Assembly: GCF_005937185.1 (NCBI RefSeq)
Contig: NZ_VCNI01000007.1
Location: forward strand, 1-48,891
Source of the DNA: Flagellimonas algicola
GTDB lineage: Bacteria; Bacteroidota; Bacteroidia; Flavobacteriales; Flavobacteriaceae
Reading direction: 5' to 3'
Length of the DNA: 48,891 bases
Shown: positions 32,301 to 40,804 of the stretch, piece after piece
How positions within the stretch are numbered: the stretch's first letter is position 1
Layout: the number at the start of each line of letters is the position of its first letter
Position numbers and translations under genes: made by a program
The notes under the pieces: model-generated
The model's input: the letters and a program-made list of their open reading frames with translations, nothing else
Told to the model about the DNA's origin: nothing
Databases searched by the model: none

Positions 32301-32633
32301 ATGGGCAAGTTTTTGAGAATTCCACTACTTTCGGTAATCGCTTTTTGTGTATACCATGCTTTTTTCCATAAGAACAGGCTTCAAGACGGTACCTCATTAC
32401 GTTCTGAAGTTGTAAGGGTGGAAGAGGGCTATGGGTATCACATCTGGGCTGGGGAAAAATTGTTGGTAAAACAAGAATTTATTCCAGCAATTAATGGAGC
32501 GATTCCATTTCAATCGTACGGAGATGCTCAAACGATTTCTATTTTGGTAGCCTCTAAGCTTAAAAATCGAATTAGCCCAGAAGTGAGCATTGAAGAGCTC
32601 AGTAAACTAAACATAGTTACATTAAAACAGTAA
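32301..32633 (+). CDS. DUF4907-family protein
   Basis: A 110-residue protein from ATG 32301, with one N-terminal hydrophobic segment (LRIPLLSVIAFCVYHAFF) as signal or anchor. The conserved DUF4907 core follows: EEGYGYHIWAGEKLLVKQEF, IPAINGAIPFQSYGDAQTIS, then a C-terminal helix (EVSIEELSKLNI). It is a small envelope protein of unknown function. Its TAA overlaps the region of the histidine kinase start (TTG at 32638, 4 bases on), so it belongs to the same operon as the LytS/LytTR pair, which suggests a part in that signalling module. Confidence 0.75.
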   Translation: MGKFLRIPLLSVIAFCVYHAFFHKNRLQDGTSLRSEVVRVEEGYGYHIWAGEKLLVKQEFIPAINGAIPFQSYGDAQTISILVASKLKNRISPEVSIEELSKLNIVTLKQ

Positions 32634-32637
32634 TGAT

Positions 32638-33723
32638 TTGCTGGTATACATTCAAAGGAAACATATCAATCAATTCCTGATCCATTTTTTCTTATGGGCG
32701 TCCATTTCAGTGCTTTTTTTGTTCGCATACATTTTCGAATACCGAAGGGTTCCACAAGGCATGCCCGTTCGGCTTTTGGCTATTATGGTGCTGTTTTATT
32801 TCAACTATTTCTTTTTGGTACCAAAAATCCTGCTCAAACGAACAACGCTTACCTATGTTCTTATCTGTTTTTTGCTAATTACGGCCGTAGGTCTTGCCAT
32901 TAATCTGTGTTACCCTCCCAGAGCACCAAAATTTATCAGTAGCCCTGCCAGTATTCCGGAAATTACAGCAGCTCCTCCAAAGTTGTCCGACTTTCCTCCT
33001 GGCAGGTTCTACAGGTATCGGGACAATCCTTTTTTCAATCAAATTTTCACCATGCTCATATTGAGCACCCCATTTTTTGTAAGTGCCCTATTACGGGTCT
33101 ACATAGAATGGGGGAAAAATGAAGAATTAAGGAAAAAAGTAGAAAGCGAAAAAACTAGTTCGGAACTGCAATTTTTAAAAACACAGTTGAATCCCCATTT
33201 TCTATTCAACTCCTTAAATGCTATTTATTCCCTTTCGGCCAAAAGTTCCAAAGATACTTCAGAGGCCATTATCAATCTCTCGGAATTAATGCGATATATG
33301 TTGTATGAGGCGGATAAAGACCTTGTCCCGCTGCGGAAGGAACTGGAATACATCAAAAATTACGTCCAGCTTCAAAGGTTGCGATTATCGGACAGTGTTA
33401 ACGTTAAATTGAAAATATCGGGCGAAGACAGAAACAAGGTAATTCCACCCTTACTTTTTATCTCTTTCATAGAAAATGCATTCAAATATGGAACCGATTA
33501 TGAGGGAAAAACCTATGTGGAAATAAACCTTTTGATAGAAAATGGGTCTATATATTTTAGGGTAGAAAATAGGATAGGCACCTACCGTAAACAAAAGAAA
33601 AGTTCTGGAGTGGGATTACAGAATGTAAAGAATCGATTGAACCTCTTGTATCCAGAATCCCATGAATTGGAAGTTAAAAATGATGGTGAAACCTATTGCG
33701 TAACCTTAAATCTGTATCTGTAA
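32638..33723 (+). CDS. LytS/YehU-type sensor histidine kinase
   Basis: A 361-residue membrane kinase. Four predicted helices in the first 155 residues (about 12-34, 46-64, 69-92, 135-155) precede the LytS-type kinase domain. The phosphoacceptor is His187 in QLNPHFLFNSLNAI, and the ATPase part shows IENAFKYG (N-box) and SSGVGLQNVKNRL (G-box). The likely start is TTG at 32638, four bases past the DUF4907 stop; an ATG at 32633 is in another frame and internal ATGs would remove the first helix. It phosphorylates the LytTR regulator encoded two bases downstream. The stimulus is unknown, but the kelch and DUF4907 proteins are candidate partners. Confidence 0.9.
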   Translation: MLVYIQRKHINQFLIHFFLWASISVLFLFAYIFEYRRVPQGMPVRLLAIMVLFYFNYFFLVPKILLKRTTLTYVLICFLLITAVGLAINLCYPPRAPKFISSPASIPEITAAPPKLSDFPPGRFYRYRDNPFFNQIFTMLILSTPFFVSALLRVYIEWGKNEELRKKVESEKTSSELQFLKTQLNPHFLFNSLNAIYSLSAKSSKDTSEAIINLSELMRYMLYEADKDLVPLRKELEYIKNYVQLQRLRLSDSVNVKLKISGEDRNKVIPPLLFISFIENAFKYGTDYEGKTYVEINLLIENGSIYFRVENRIGTYRKQKKSSGVGLQNVKNRLNLLYPESHELEVKNDGETYCVTLNLYL

Positions 33724-33725
33724 AC

Positions 33726-34460
33726 ATGAAGCGTATGACTTGTATCATTATTGATGATGAACCGTTGGCAATAGATGTTTTGGCTGATTATTGCCAAAAA
33801 GTGGATTTTATAGAACTAAAAAGTTCCTTCACCAATCCCCTGGAGGCCATTTCAACCATACAGGAAGAGAAAATAGATCTCATATTCTGCGATATTGATA
33901 TGCCCCAGATTAGTGGAATCGATTTTATCAAATCCTTGGACAACAAGCCCATGTTCATTTTTACCACAGCATACTCTCAATATGCGGTTGAAGGATTCAA
34001 CTTAAATGCTGTGGACTATTTGGTAAAACCCATTCCCTACAATCGATTTATAAAGGCTGTCTCCAGGGCCAAGGAAATTTTAACCTACAAGAAAAAACCG
34101 GTTAGCAGTAATGTATTTCCGTCTTACGGTGACACCAACGAATCGCAGAAGTACATTTTTGTGAAAGCGGAATATGAAAGCATCAAAATTGACCTCAACG
34201 AGATTGAGTATATCCAAGGTCTAAAAGACTATCTAAAAGTCCATATTGCAGGCTCCAACAAAGCCATACTTACACTCATGAGTTTTAAGGAGATGTTGGA
34301 TAAATTACCCTCTAACCAGTTTCTCAGGGTTCATAAGTCCTTCGTGGTCAATGTGACGTGTATAAAAACAGTGCAACGGAACAGAATTGTGATCAACGAT
34401 ATTCGGATTCCAATTGGAGAAAGTTACAAAGCCAGCTTTTTTGCCATGCTCGGCCTTTGA
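33726..34460 (+). CDS. LytTR-family response regulator
   Basis: A 244-residue regulator. The receiver domain has the acidic pair IIIDDEP (Asp10, Asp11), the phosphorylation site Asp56 in FCDIDMPQISG, Thr80 in FTTAYSQYAVEGF and Lys101 in YLVKPIP. The C-terminal LytTR DNA-binding domain covers residues about 145-240 (YIFVKAEYESIKIDLNEIEY, QGLKDYLKVHI, FLRVHKSFVVNVTCIK, IPIGESYKASF). Its ATG lies two bases after the kinase stop. Twenty bases separate its end from the convergent folC gene, leaving no room for a clear terminator. Confidence 0.92.
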   Translation: MKRMTCIIIDDEPLAIDVLADYCQKVDFIELKSSFTNPLEAISTIQEEKIDLIFCDIDMPQISGIDFIKSLDNKPMFIFTTAYSQYAVEGFNLNAVDYLVKPIPYNRFIKAVSRAKEILTYKKKPVSSNVFPSYGDTNESQKYIFVKAEYESIKIDLNEIEYIQGLKDYLKVHIAGSNKAILTLMSFKEMLDKLPSNQFLRVHKSFVVNVTCIKTVQRNRIVINDIRIPIGESYKASFFAMLGL

Positions 34461-34480
34461 TACATGCAACAAACCCTAGA

Positions 34481-35692
34481 TTAAACAACTTCTGCAACCA
34501 CAAAAGTACTCCCTCCCACGTAGACAAAGTCTTTCTTTCCAGCATTTGCCAAGGCTTGGTTCAGCCCTTTTTTCACGGAATCAAAAGCTTCTCCTTCCAG
34601 TCCATACTTTTTAGCAGTATCTTTTAAATTGTTGGCAGAAAGTCCCCTGGGAATGTTTGGTGTTACAAAGTAATAGGTTGCTTGCTTAGGAAAAAGACCA
34701 AGTACATCCTCCAAATTTTTGTCGTTCACAAAACCAAGCACCATATGCAGTTTTTCAAACTTGTGCATTGTAATCTGGTTCAACACCAATTGCAGGCCTT
34801 CCTTGTTGTGAGCTGCATCGCATACCAGATAAGGGCGTTCACCCAATACCTGCCATCTTCCTAGTAGACCGGTATTTTCAGCTACTTTTTTCAATCCTTC
34901 CTTAATATGGCGTTTTTTAATCCTAAATCCCCGTAGGGCCCTTAAGGCATTCACCACCCCTTTGATATTTTTGGTCTGGTAGTCTCCTAACAGGTCTGTT
35001 TTATAATTTTCGATGGTAGTGTCCTCGGCAAAGCTAATGTTCGCATTATTCTTTGCAGCAATTATGTTGAATATCCCTTCGGTCTCCGGTTGCCGTTCAC
35101 TGATGATCACAGGAATTTCCTTCTTGATTATTCCTGCCTTCTCCAAGGCAATCTTCTCCAGGGTATCCCCCAAAATATGGGTATGGTCCAAACCAATGTT
35201 GGTAATCAAGGAAACCTCGGGAACAATTATGTTTGTAGAATCCCATTGCCCCCCTAAACCTACCTCAATAACGGCGATATCCACCTGCTTTTTGGCAAAA
35301 TAATGAAAGGCCATCCCTACGGTCATCTCAAAAAAAGAAAGCTCGTTGTGTTCAAAAAATGACCTGTGTTTTTTGACAAAGTTTTTTACGGATTTCTTCC
35401 CGATTTTTTTCCCGTTGATTCGGATGCGCTCCCGAAAATCTTTTAAATGGGGTGAAGTATATAGTCCCACCTTATAGCCCGCTTCCTGCAAAACAGAAGC
35501 CAACATATGACTACTGGATCCCTTACCATTGGTTCCGGCTACATGGATACTTTTAAATTGTTGATGGGGGTTTCCCAAGACATCCGAAAAGGCCAAAATG
35601 TTATCCAATTTGTCCTTAAGAGCCACTTGTCCCTTTTGTTGGTACATGGGAAGCTGTTGGAACATCCAGTCCAGGGTTTCCTCGTAAGTCAT
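34481..35692 (-). CDS. folC: Folylpolyglutamate synthase / dihydrofolate synthase
   Basis: A 403-residue Mur-ligase-type enzyme from the ATG ending at 35692, four bases after the tonB stop; the longer frame to 35728 would overlap tonB. The P-loop HVAGTNGKGSSSHML is at residues 50-64, followed by VGLYTSPHLKDFRERIRING and EVGLGGQWDSTNII, DHTHILGDTLEKIALEKAGI and the C-terminal domain (CDAAHNKEGLQLVLNQI). It adds glutamate to dihydropteroate and folates using ATP, a housekeeping step of folate synthesis and retention. It is the last gene of the tonB cluster, as often in Flavobacteriia. Confidence 0.93.
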   Translation of the reverse strand: MTYEETLDWMFQQLPMYQQKGQVALKDKLDNILAFSDVLGNPHQQFKSIHVAGTNGKGSSSHMLASVLQEAGYKVGLYTSPHLKDFRERIRINGKKIGKKSVKNFVKKHRSFFEHNELSFFEMTVGMAFHYFAKKQVDIAVIEVGLGGQWDSTNIIVPEVSLITNIGLDHTHILGDTLEKIALEKAGIIKKEIPVIISERQPETEGIFNIIAAKNNANISFAEDTTIENYKTDLLGDYQTKNIKGVVNALRALRGFRIKKRHIKEGLKKVAENTGLLGRWQVLGERPYLVCDAAHNKEGLQLVLNQITMHKFEKLHMVLGFVNDKNLEDVLGLFPKQATYYFVTPNIPRGLSANNLKDTAKKYGLEGEAFDSVKKGLNQALANAGKKDFVYVGGSTFVVAEVV

Positions 35693-35696
35693 GGTA

Positions 35697-36578
35697 TTAT
35701 TGCCCCAGCTTAAAGTTGACCACAACAAAGCCTATTTGCTGTGATGGTGCATCGGAATCCAAGTTCCATTTGTGTAAAATTGCTGTTTTTCGTGCGGGAT
35801 CTAACAAACAAGGAGCATTATTGGTGGTTCCTTTGACTCCAGGAGTTGCTTTTACTACCCTTCCATTTCTATCCACAACAATCCGAACCACTACACGCCC
35901 TTCTTCATTACATTCCTGCTGTACTTTTCCTTTGCTTACTAAGGAACGTCCATTGAGCCCATATCCTCCTGTCCCACTTCCACTGCCTGGAGCACCATAG
36001 TAGCTGGTTGCATAAGGATCTCCGTCTGGCTGGCCCTTGTCACCCTGCCTGTTATCGTCGCCCTCACTGCCAGTGGTTTTACCATCAGACTTGCCAATTC
36101 CACCAATCAGGGCATCCAAGCTTTTCTTTTTGGCTTCCTGCTCCCTTTTTTTGCGTTCTTCGGCCTGCTGCTTCTCACGAGCAATCCGCTCAGCTTCCGC
36201 CTTTGCTTTTCTTTCAGCTTCCACGGCCTTTCTTTTGGCTTCTTTCTGTTGATTTATTCGGATGGTCTCTTCGTTGTCCTGAGTCACTACCTTTTCTACG
36301 GGCTCAGGTGGTGCTACAGGTTCCGGTTCTGCTTGCTCTGGAACGGGTTCGGGAATTTGCTCGGTTTTTACCTGTTTAGGTTCCGACCGCACTTTCTCCT
36401 TGGGCTGAACTGGTCCGCTACCAAAATCCGTAGTACCGAAATTTACTGCGATACCATTTTCAATGGGTGGATCCAAATAGGTAAGCCCAATATAAAAAAG
36501 CAATAGAAGTAACGCACTTAACAATAAAGTGGTAAGTGTGAAGGATTTTTTCTTGTGTCTCGTGTCTAAAAATGACAT
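35697..36578 (-). CDS. tonB: TonB-like energy transducer
   Basis: A 293-residue protein with an N-terminal membrane helix (about 15-34, LTTLLLSALLLLLFYIGLTY), a proline/glutamate-rich periplasmic stretch (about 60-95), a lysine/glutamate/alanine-rich coiled-coil segment (about 105-155), a glycine-rich linker and a C-terminal TonB/TolA-type domain (VVVRIVVDRNGRVVKATPGV to AILHKWNLDSDAPSQQIGF). With ExbB and ExbD it transmits the proton-motive force to outer-membrane receptors such as SusC. The start overlaps the exbD stop by one base and folC follows after four bases. Confidence 0.88.
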   Translation of the reverse strand: MSFLDTRHKKKSFTLTTLLLSALLLLLFYIGLTYLDPPIENGIAVNFGTTDFGSGPVQPKEKVRSEPKQVKTEQIPEPVPEQAEPEPVAPPEPVEKVVTQDNEETIRINQQKEAKRKAVEAERKAKAEAERIAREKQQAEERKKREQEAKKKSLDALIGGIGKSDGKTTGSEGDDNRQGDKGQPDGDPYATSYYGAPGSGSGTGGYGLNGRSLVSKGKVQQECNEEGRVVVRIVVDRNGRVVKATPGVKGTTNNAPCLLDPARKTAILHKWNLDSDAPSQQIGFVVVNFKLGQ

Positions 36579-36964
36579 TATTTTGGCCGCACTGCCAAGA
36601 TAACCTTGTAACTGTTTCTGTTGGCTATATCCATAACGTTTACTGCCTCTTTAATGGCTACGCTCTGTTCTGCCCTAAGAATGATTGTAGGCTTCTCCTG
36701 CCCTTTTAGTGCCTTTTTTAATTCAATTTCAATGTATTCTGCGCTAATCCGTTCATTGTTTACAAAATATTCCAGGTCCTTGTTGATGGTCACTGAAACA
36801 TTTTGGGTGTTCGTCGATTTCCCTTTGGCCTTTGGCAACAGTAAATCCAGCGCATTGGGAGCATTTGAGGTCAGCATAAAAAACACCAACAACAAGAATA
36901 CTATATCCGTCATTGACGACATGCTAAACTCTGGACTTACTTTATTTCTTCCCTTTAACTTCAT
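36578..36964 (-). CDS. exbD: ExbD/TolR-family biopolymer transport protein
   Basis: A 128-residue single-helix protein: short cytoplasmic start (MKLKGRNKVSPEFSMSS), helix MTDIVFLLLVFFMLTSNAP with the conserved proton-pathway Asp20, then the periplasmic ExbD domain (VSVTINKDLEYFVNNERISA, PTIILRAEQSVAIKEAVNVM). It couples proton flow through the ExbB ring to TonB. Overlapping stop/start with tonB and a 9-base gap to exbB show one operon. Confidence 0.92.
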   Translation of the reverse strand: MKLKGRNKVSPEFSMSSMTDIVFLLLVFFMLTSNAPNALDLLLPKAKGKSTNTQNVSVTINKDLEYFVNNERISAEYIEIELKKALKGQEKPTIILRAEQSVAIKEAVNVMDIANRNSYKVILAVRPK

Positions 36965-36973
36965 GTTTGGACG

Positions 36974-37666
36974 CTAGATGGGTTCATTCAATAGATCCAA
37001 AAACTCAACAGCATTGGCTTCCATTTTATGAACCACTTTATCTGTTCTGTTCACCAAATGATTGTATCCAATGTAGGCAATAATACCTACAACCAATCCG
37101 GCTACGGTAGTGGTCATAGCTGTATAAATTCCAGATGCCAGAGATCCCATTTCTGCTTGTCCGCCGCTACTTGCCATTTCATGGAACGCCAAAATCATAC
37201 CAATCACAGTTCCCAAGAAACCAATCATAGGTGCCGCTCCCGCAACTGTGGCTAAAACACTTACATTCTTTTCCAGTTTGTAAACCTCCAGGGTACCTGC
37301 ATTTTCTATAGCCGTATTGATATCATCCAAAGGCTTTCCAATACGCGAAACCCCTTTCTCAGTTAACCTGGCCACTGGTGAGTCCGTTTGGGCACACAAA
37401 ATTTTGGCGGCGTCCAACTTCCCATTCATGACGTGGTCACGAATTTGGTTCATAAAGTTTTTGTCAATCTTTGACGCAGCCTTAATGGCAAAAATGCGTT
37501 CAAAATAAATGTAGAGTGCTACAAAAAGCAGTACAAAAAGCACCATTATAATAACAACACTTCCAGTACCTCCATTTACGATAAGGTCAATGACAGAAAG
37601 GGTTTTTTCTTCCGAAATAGCAGCTGCAATATCGGCTCCTTCCTCCAAATCTTGAAAAATAATCAT
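36974..37666 (-). CDS. exbB: MotA/TolQ/ExbB proton channel
   Basis: A 230-residue three-helix protein. Helix one (about 35-56, SVVIIMVLFVLLFVALYIYF) follows a short periplasmic start; the MotA/TolQ/ExbB domain carries helices two and three (ATVAGAAPMIGFLGTVIGMI at about 135-160, and IYTAMTTTVAGLVVGIIAYI near 180-200) with the conserved GLLGTV/T-type pore motifs. It forms the stator of the TonB motor with ExbD. It starts 57 bases after nhaD; whether the antiporter shares the transcript is uncertain. Confidence 0.92.
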   Translation of the reverse strand: MIIFQDLEEGADIAAAISEEKTLSVIDLIVNGGTGSVVIIMVLFVLLFVALYIYFERIFAIKAASKIDKNFMNQIRDHVMNGKLDAAKILCAQTDSPVARLTEKGVSRIGKPLDDINTAIENAGTLEVYKLEKNVSVLATVAGAAPMIGFLGTVIGMILAFHEMASSGGQAEMGSLASGIYTAMTTTVAGLVVGIIAYIGYNHLVNRTDKVVHKMEANAVEFLDLLNEPI

Positions 37667-37723
37667 ATAAAATCCCCAATTTTAGTTGCAATAATAACGG
37701 AGATTTTTGAGCTAAAGTATTTT

Positions 37724-39109
37724 TTAGAAAAAATATCGCATTCCAACGAAGCAAATGGCACCTGCAATAAATCCTATGAAGGCCAACCATGCTATTTTTC
37801 TAAGATACCAGAAGAAGTCAATTTTTTCCATCCCCATGGCCACCACGCCGGCAGCAGACCCGATGATCAACATACTCCCACCTGTACCCGCTGAATATGC
37901 AATAAAGTGCCACAATGGATTGTCAATGGGCTCGGAGAACATTCCCAAACTGGCTGCCACCAAGGGAACATTATCAATAATTGCAGAACCTATTCCCAAA
38001 ATAATCACTACTAAATCGGACACCTGCGTTCCTTCAAGCTCCGTCCCAAGTAAGCCCACACTCTGTTTTAGGTTTTCTGCAAAGTTGAACAGCAATCCAA
38101 GGGATTCCAAGGCGGCAACTGCCATCAATATTCCAAGGAAGAAAAGGATACTAGGTAATTCTATCTTGGTCAAGGCACTGTGTACCGGACTGTGGTGAGC
38201 CTCTGCATCACTTTCTGGATCCACAGACGAAATCGTAATTTTGGAGCTACTGTAGATTTCCGCAAAAGTGGCCACAACGGCAAGGGACAACATCATTCCC
38301 ACATAAGGTGGTAAATGTGTTACCGTTTTAAAAATGGGCACAAAAACAATTGCACCCAAACCTAGGTACAACATGGTAGACCCAAATTTGGATTTGGCCG
38401 GAGCTGCTTCTTCCAAATCTATTTCGCCCTTAAATGCCGGCATAAAAGAAGCAATAAAGGTAGGCACCAACATACAAACCAATGAGGGCACCAATAAATA
38501 GCCTATCAACTTAGCGGTGGTAACCTTGTTTCCAATCCAAAGCATGGTTGTGGTAACATCCCCAATGGGAGACCAGGCCCCTCCCGCGTTCGCCGCGATT
38601 ATGATCAAACCGGCATACCAAATTCGAACATTTCTATCCCTAACCACCTTTTGAAGTATGGAAACCAATACAATGGTTGCTGTAAGGTTGTCAATAATGG
38701 CCGAAAGGATGAAGGCCAAAAAGGCAAAAATCCAAAGGATTTTACGTTTACTCCTTGTCTTTACATAAGATTTGATGGTAGCGAACCCATCAAAATAATC
38801 AATGATTTCCACAATGGTCATCGCTCCTAATAGAAACACCAAAATCTCAGAAGTTTTACCCAAATGGTGCAAAAGGGTCTCCTCCAGCATATGCATTTTG
38901 TCTTCATGCCCCAAGTCTCCAAAACCATCCATTAGGGCATGTTTGCCGGAATCAAACCAAGTGGTAAACCCATCAATTCCAAATGCCATCATGGCCCAGA
39001 GAATGGCCATCATGGCCAATGCTGGTATCAGCTTGTCTATTTTAAGGTTATGTTCCAGGGTAATAGCTAAATAGCCTAAGACAAATATGGCAATGAGGAT
39101 GGTTTCCAT
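37724..39109 (-). CDS. nhaD: NhaD-type sodium/proton antiporter
   Basis: A 461-residue inner-membrane protein with 11-12 hydrophobic helices of the ArsB/NhaD ion-transporter superfamily. Family segments include TLEHNLKIDKLIPALAMMAI near the start, IIDNLTATIVLVSILQKVVR, IIAANAGGAWSPIGDVTTTM, IILGIGSAIIDNVPLVAASL and AYSAGTGGSMLIIGSAAGVV. The paired DN-T/DN-P motifs in discontinuous helices are the ion-binding centre. It exports sodium in exchange for protons, fitting a marine host. It lies upstream of exbB on the same strand. No consensus promoter was seen upstream. Confidence 0.92.
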   Translation of the reverse strand: METILIAIFVLGYLAITLEHNLKIDKLIPALAMMAILWAMMAFGIDGFTTWFDSGKHALMDGFGDLGHEDKMHMLEETLLHHLGKTSEILVFLLGAMTIVEIIDYFDGFATIKSYVKTRSKRKILWIFAFLAFILSAIIDNLTATIVLVSILQKVVRDRNVRIWYAGLIIIAANAGGAWSPIGDVTTTMLWIGNKVTTAKLIGYLLVPSLVCMLVPTFIASFMPAFKGEIDLEEAAPAKSKFGSTMLYLGLGAIVFVPIFKTVTHLPPYVGMMLSLAVVATFAEIYSSSKITISSVDPESDAEAHHSPVHSALTKIELPSILFFLGILMAVAALESLGLLFNFAENLKQSVGLLGTELEGTQVSDLVVIILGIGSAIIDNVPLVAASLGMFSEPIDNPLWHFIAYSAGTGGSMLIIGSAAGVVAMGMEKIDFFWYLRKIAWLAFIGFIAGAICFVGMRYFF

Positions 39110-39281
39110 AGTTAGTTGGTTTAAGAAGTTGAAACTGGCCCAGCTTTTCAGCCAAGCTTGTCGTTAAAGATATTCAAAATGGATATTCCCACATAATCTT
39201 CGTTCCAGAAAATTAGATCAGCCCGTTATAGATTTAAAACCCTATTCATTGTATTAGGTAATTCTCATTTTAATGCGTTTT

Positions 39282-39315
39282 TTGATGAAAAATAACCACC
39301 TAAAAGCTATATTTG
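39282..39315 (+). promoter_or_regulatory. Promoter of the acyl-CoA dehydrogenase gene
   Basis: TTG at 39282-39284, a 23-base spacer and TATATTTG at 39308-39315 match the Bacteroidota promoter pattern at the upper spacer limit. The start codon at 39345 is 29 bases past the -7 box. Confidence 0.6.
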
Positions 39316-39344
39316 TATCCCTTTTTTAACTATTTCTCAATTTT

Positions 39345-40487
39345 ATGGATTTTTCACTTTCGGAAGAACAACTGATGATACAGCAAGCGGCCAAGGATTT
39401 TGCCCAAAATGAGCTATTGCCCGGAATCGTTGAACGGGATGATGCCCAAAAATTCCCTTGGGAGCTGGTTGAAAAAATGGCAGGCCTAGGATTTATGGGA
39501 ATGATGGTGGATGAAAAATATGGCGGTAGTGGTCTTGACACCCTATCCTACGTGTTGGCCATGGAAGAATTGTCCAAGGTAGATGCTTCAGCTTCCGTAA
39601 TGGTATCAGTAAATAATTCATTGGTGTGCTGGGGGCTAGATGCTTTTGGAACGGAAGCCCAAAAAGAAAAGTACCTAACCCGTTTGGCCTCTGGTGAGGT
39701 CATTGGTGCATTTTGTCTTTCGGAACCAGAAGCAGGTTCTGATGCAACCTCACAAAAAACAACGGCTATAGATAAAGGAGATCATTACATATTAAATGGT
39801 ACCAAAAATTGGATAACCAACGGAAGTTCTGCCGAAATCTACTTGGTAATCGCCCAAACGGATACCGAGAAGGGTCACCGCGGCATTAATGCCCTAATTG
39901 TGGAAAAAGGTATGGACGGCTTTGAGATTGGCCCCAAGGAAAATAAATTGGGCATTCGCGGAAGCGACACCCATTCCTTGATTTTCAACGATGTGAAAAT
40001 TCCAAAAGAAAACCGAATCGGTGAGGATGGCTTTGGGTTCAAATTTGCCATGAAGACCCTTTCCGGAGGTCGTATTGGGATTGCGGCACAAGCTCTGGGT
40101 ATTGCTGCGGGCGCCTATGAACTTTCCAAAAAATATGCAAAGGAACGTAAAGCCTTTGGTACTGAGATTGCCAATCACCAAGCCATAGCCTTTAAACTTG
40201 CGGATATGCATACCAAAATACAGGCCGCTCGTTACTTGGTTTACCAAGCTGCATGCGATAAAGATGCAGGGAAGGACTACTCCCTTTCTGGTGCAATGGC
40301 CAAATTATATGCCTCGGAGGTTGCCATGGAAACTGCAGTAGAGGCCGTTCAAATACATGGTGGGAATGGGTTTGTAAAAGAGTACCATGTAGAGCGACTT
40401 ATGCGTGATGCCAAAATCACCCAAATCTATGAAGGCACATCCGAGATTCAGAAAATGGTAATCTCCAGAAGCATCTTAAAGGATTAA
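39345..40487 (+). CDS. Acyl-CoA dehydrogenase
   Basis: A 380-residue flavoenzyme of the usual family length. The N-terminal helical domain (MDFSLSEEQLMIQQAAKDFA), the FAD-binding beta domain (GAFCLSEPEAGSDATSQKTT, YILNGTKNWITNGSSAEIYL) and C-terminal helices (ERKAFGTEIANHQAIAFKLA, VQIHGGNGFVKEYHVERLMR) are complete. The catalytic base is Glu363 in IYEGTSEIQ, the position used by short/branched-chain and butyryl-CoA enzymes. It oxidises acyl-CoA to enoyl-CoA with electron transfer flavoprotein as acceptor. It stands alone, with its own promoter; a weak hairpin follows. Confidence 0.93.
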   Translation: MDFSLSEEQLMIQQAAKDFAQNELLPGIVERDDAQKFPWELVEKMAGLGFMGMMVDEKYGGSGLDTLSYVLAMEELSKVDASASVMVSVNNSLVCWGLDAFGTEAQKEKYLTRLASGEVIGAFCLSEPEAGSDATSQKTTAIDKGDHYILNGTKNWITNGSSAEIYLVIAQTDTEKGHRGINALIVEKGMDGFEIGPKENKLGIRGSDTHSLIFNDVKIPKENRIGEDGFGFKFAMKTLSGGRIGIAAQALGIAAGAYELSKKYAKERKAFGTEIANHQAIAFKLADMHTKIQAARYLVYQAACDKDAGKDYSLSGAMAKLYASEVAMETAVEAVQIHGGNGFVKEYHVERLMRDAKITQIYEGTSEIQKMVISRSILKD

Positions 40488-40804
40488 ATATTACATTCTT
40501 TCATTTAAACCACCCCTATATTTTTAGGGGGTGCTCATCAAAAACTGACATTTATCATATTTTATCCCTTGTAATTAACCTCTGGCAACTGGACATTTTG
40601 ATGTTTTACACTTAATACCCCCTTGATTTCAGAACAATCACTTACCTCTCCCTTAAAATTGAGATTATCATAATTATTGATTCTCCAAATTTTCAATTTG
40701 CATAATTTTTAAAGCATTTACACAAACGTTGATGAATTAGTTGCATTTGCTTTAAAACCATGCCTTTTCTTTATCAAAAATGATATTTTTGAACAAATAC
40801 CATA
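40488..40804. other. Intergenic before gltB: weak hairpin and possible -7 box
   Basis: CACCCCTA (40511-40518) pairs with TAGGGGGTG (40525-40533) with one bulge, possibly ending the acyl-CoA dehydrogenase transcript, though no T-run follows. TATTTTTG at 40784-40791 is a perfect TAnnTTTG box 13 bases before the gltB start, but no TTG lies at the right distance. The rest is AT-rich and shows no gene. Confidence 0.4.

Noticed and set aside
36008..36379. 123-codon plus-strand open frame opposite tonB
   Set aside because: It is the antisense shadow of the repetitive Glu/Lys/Pro-rich tonB section; composition is unlike a protein.
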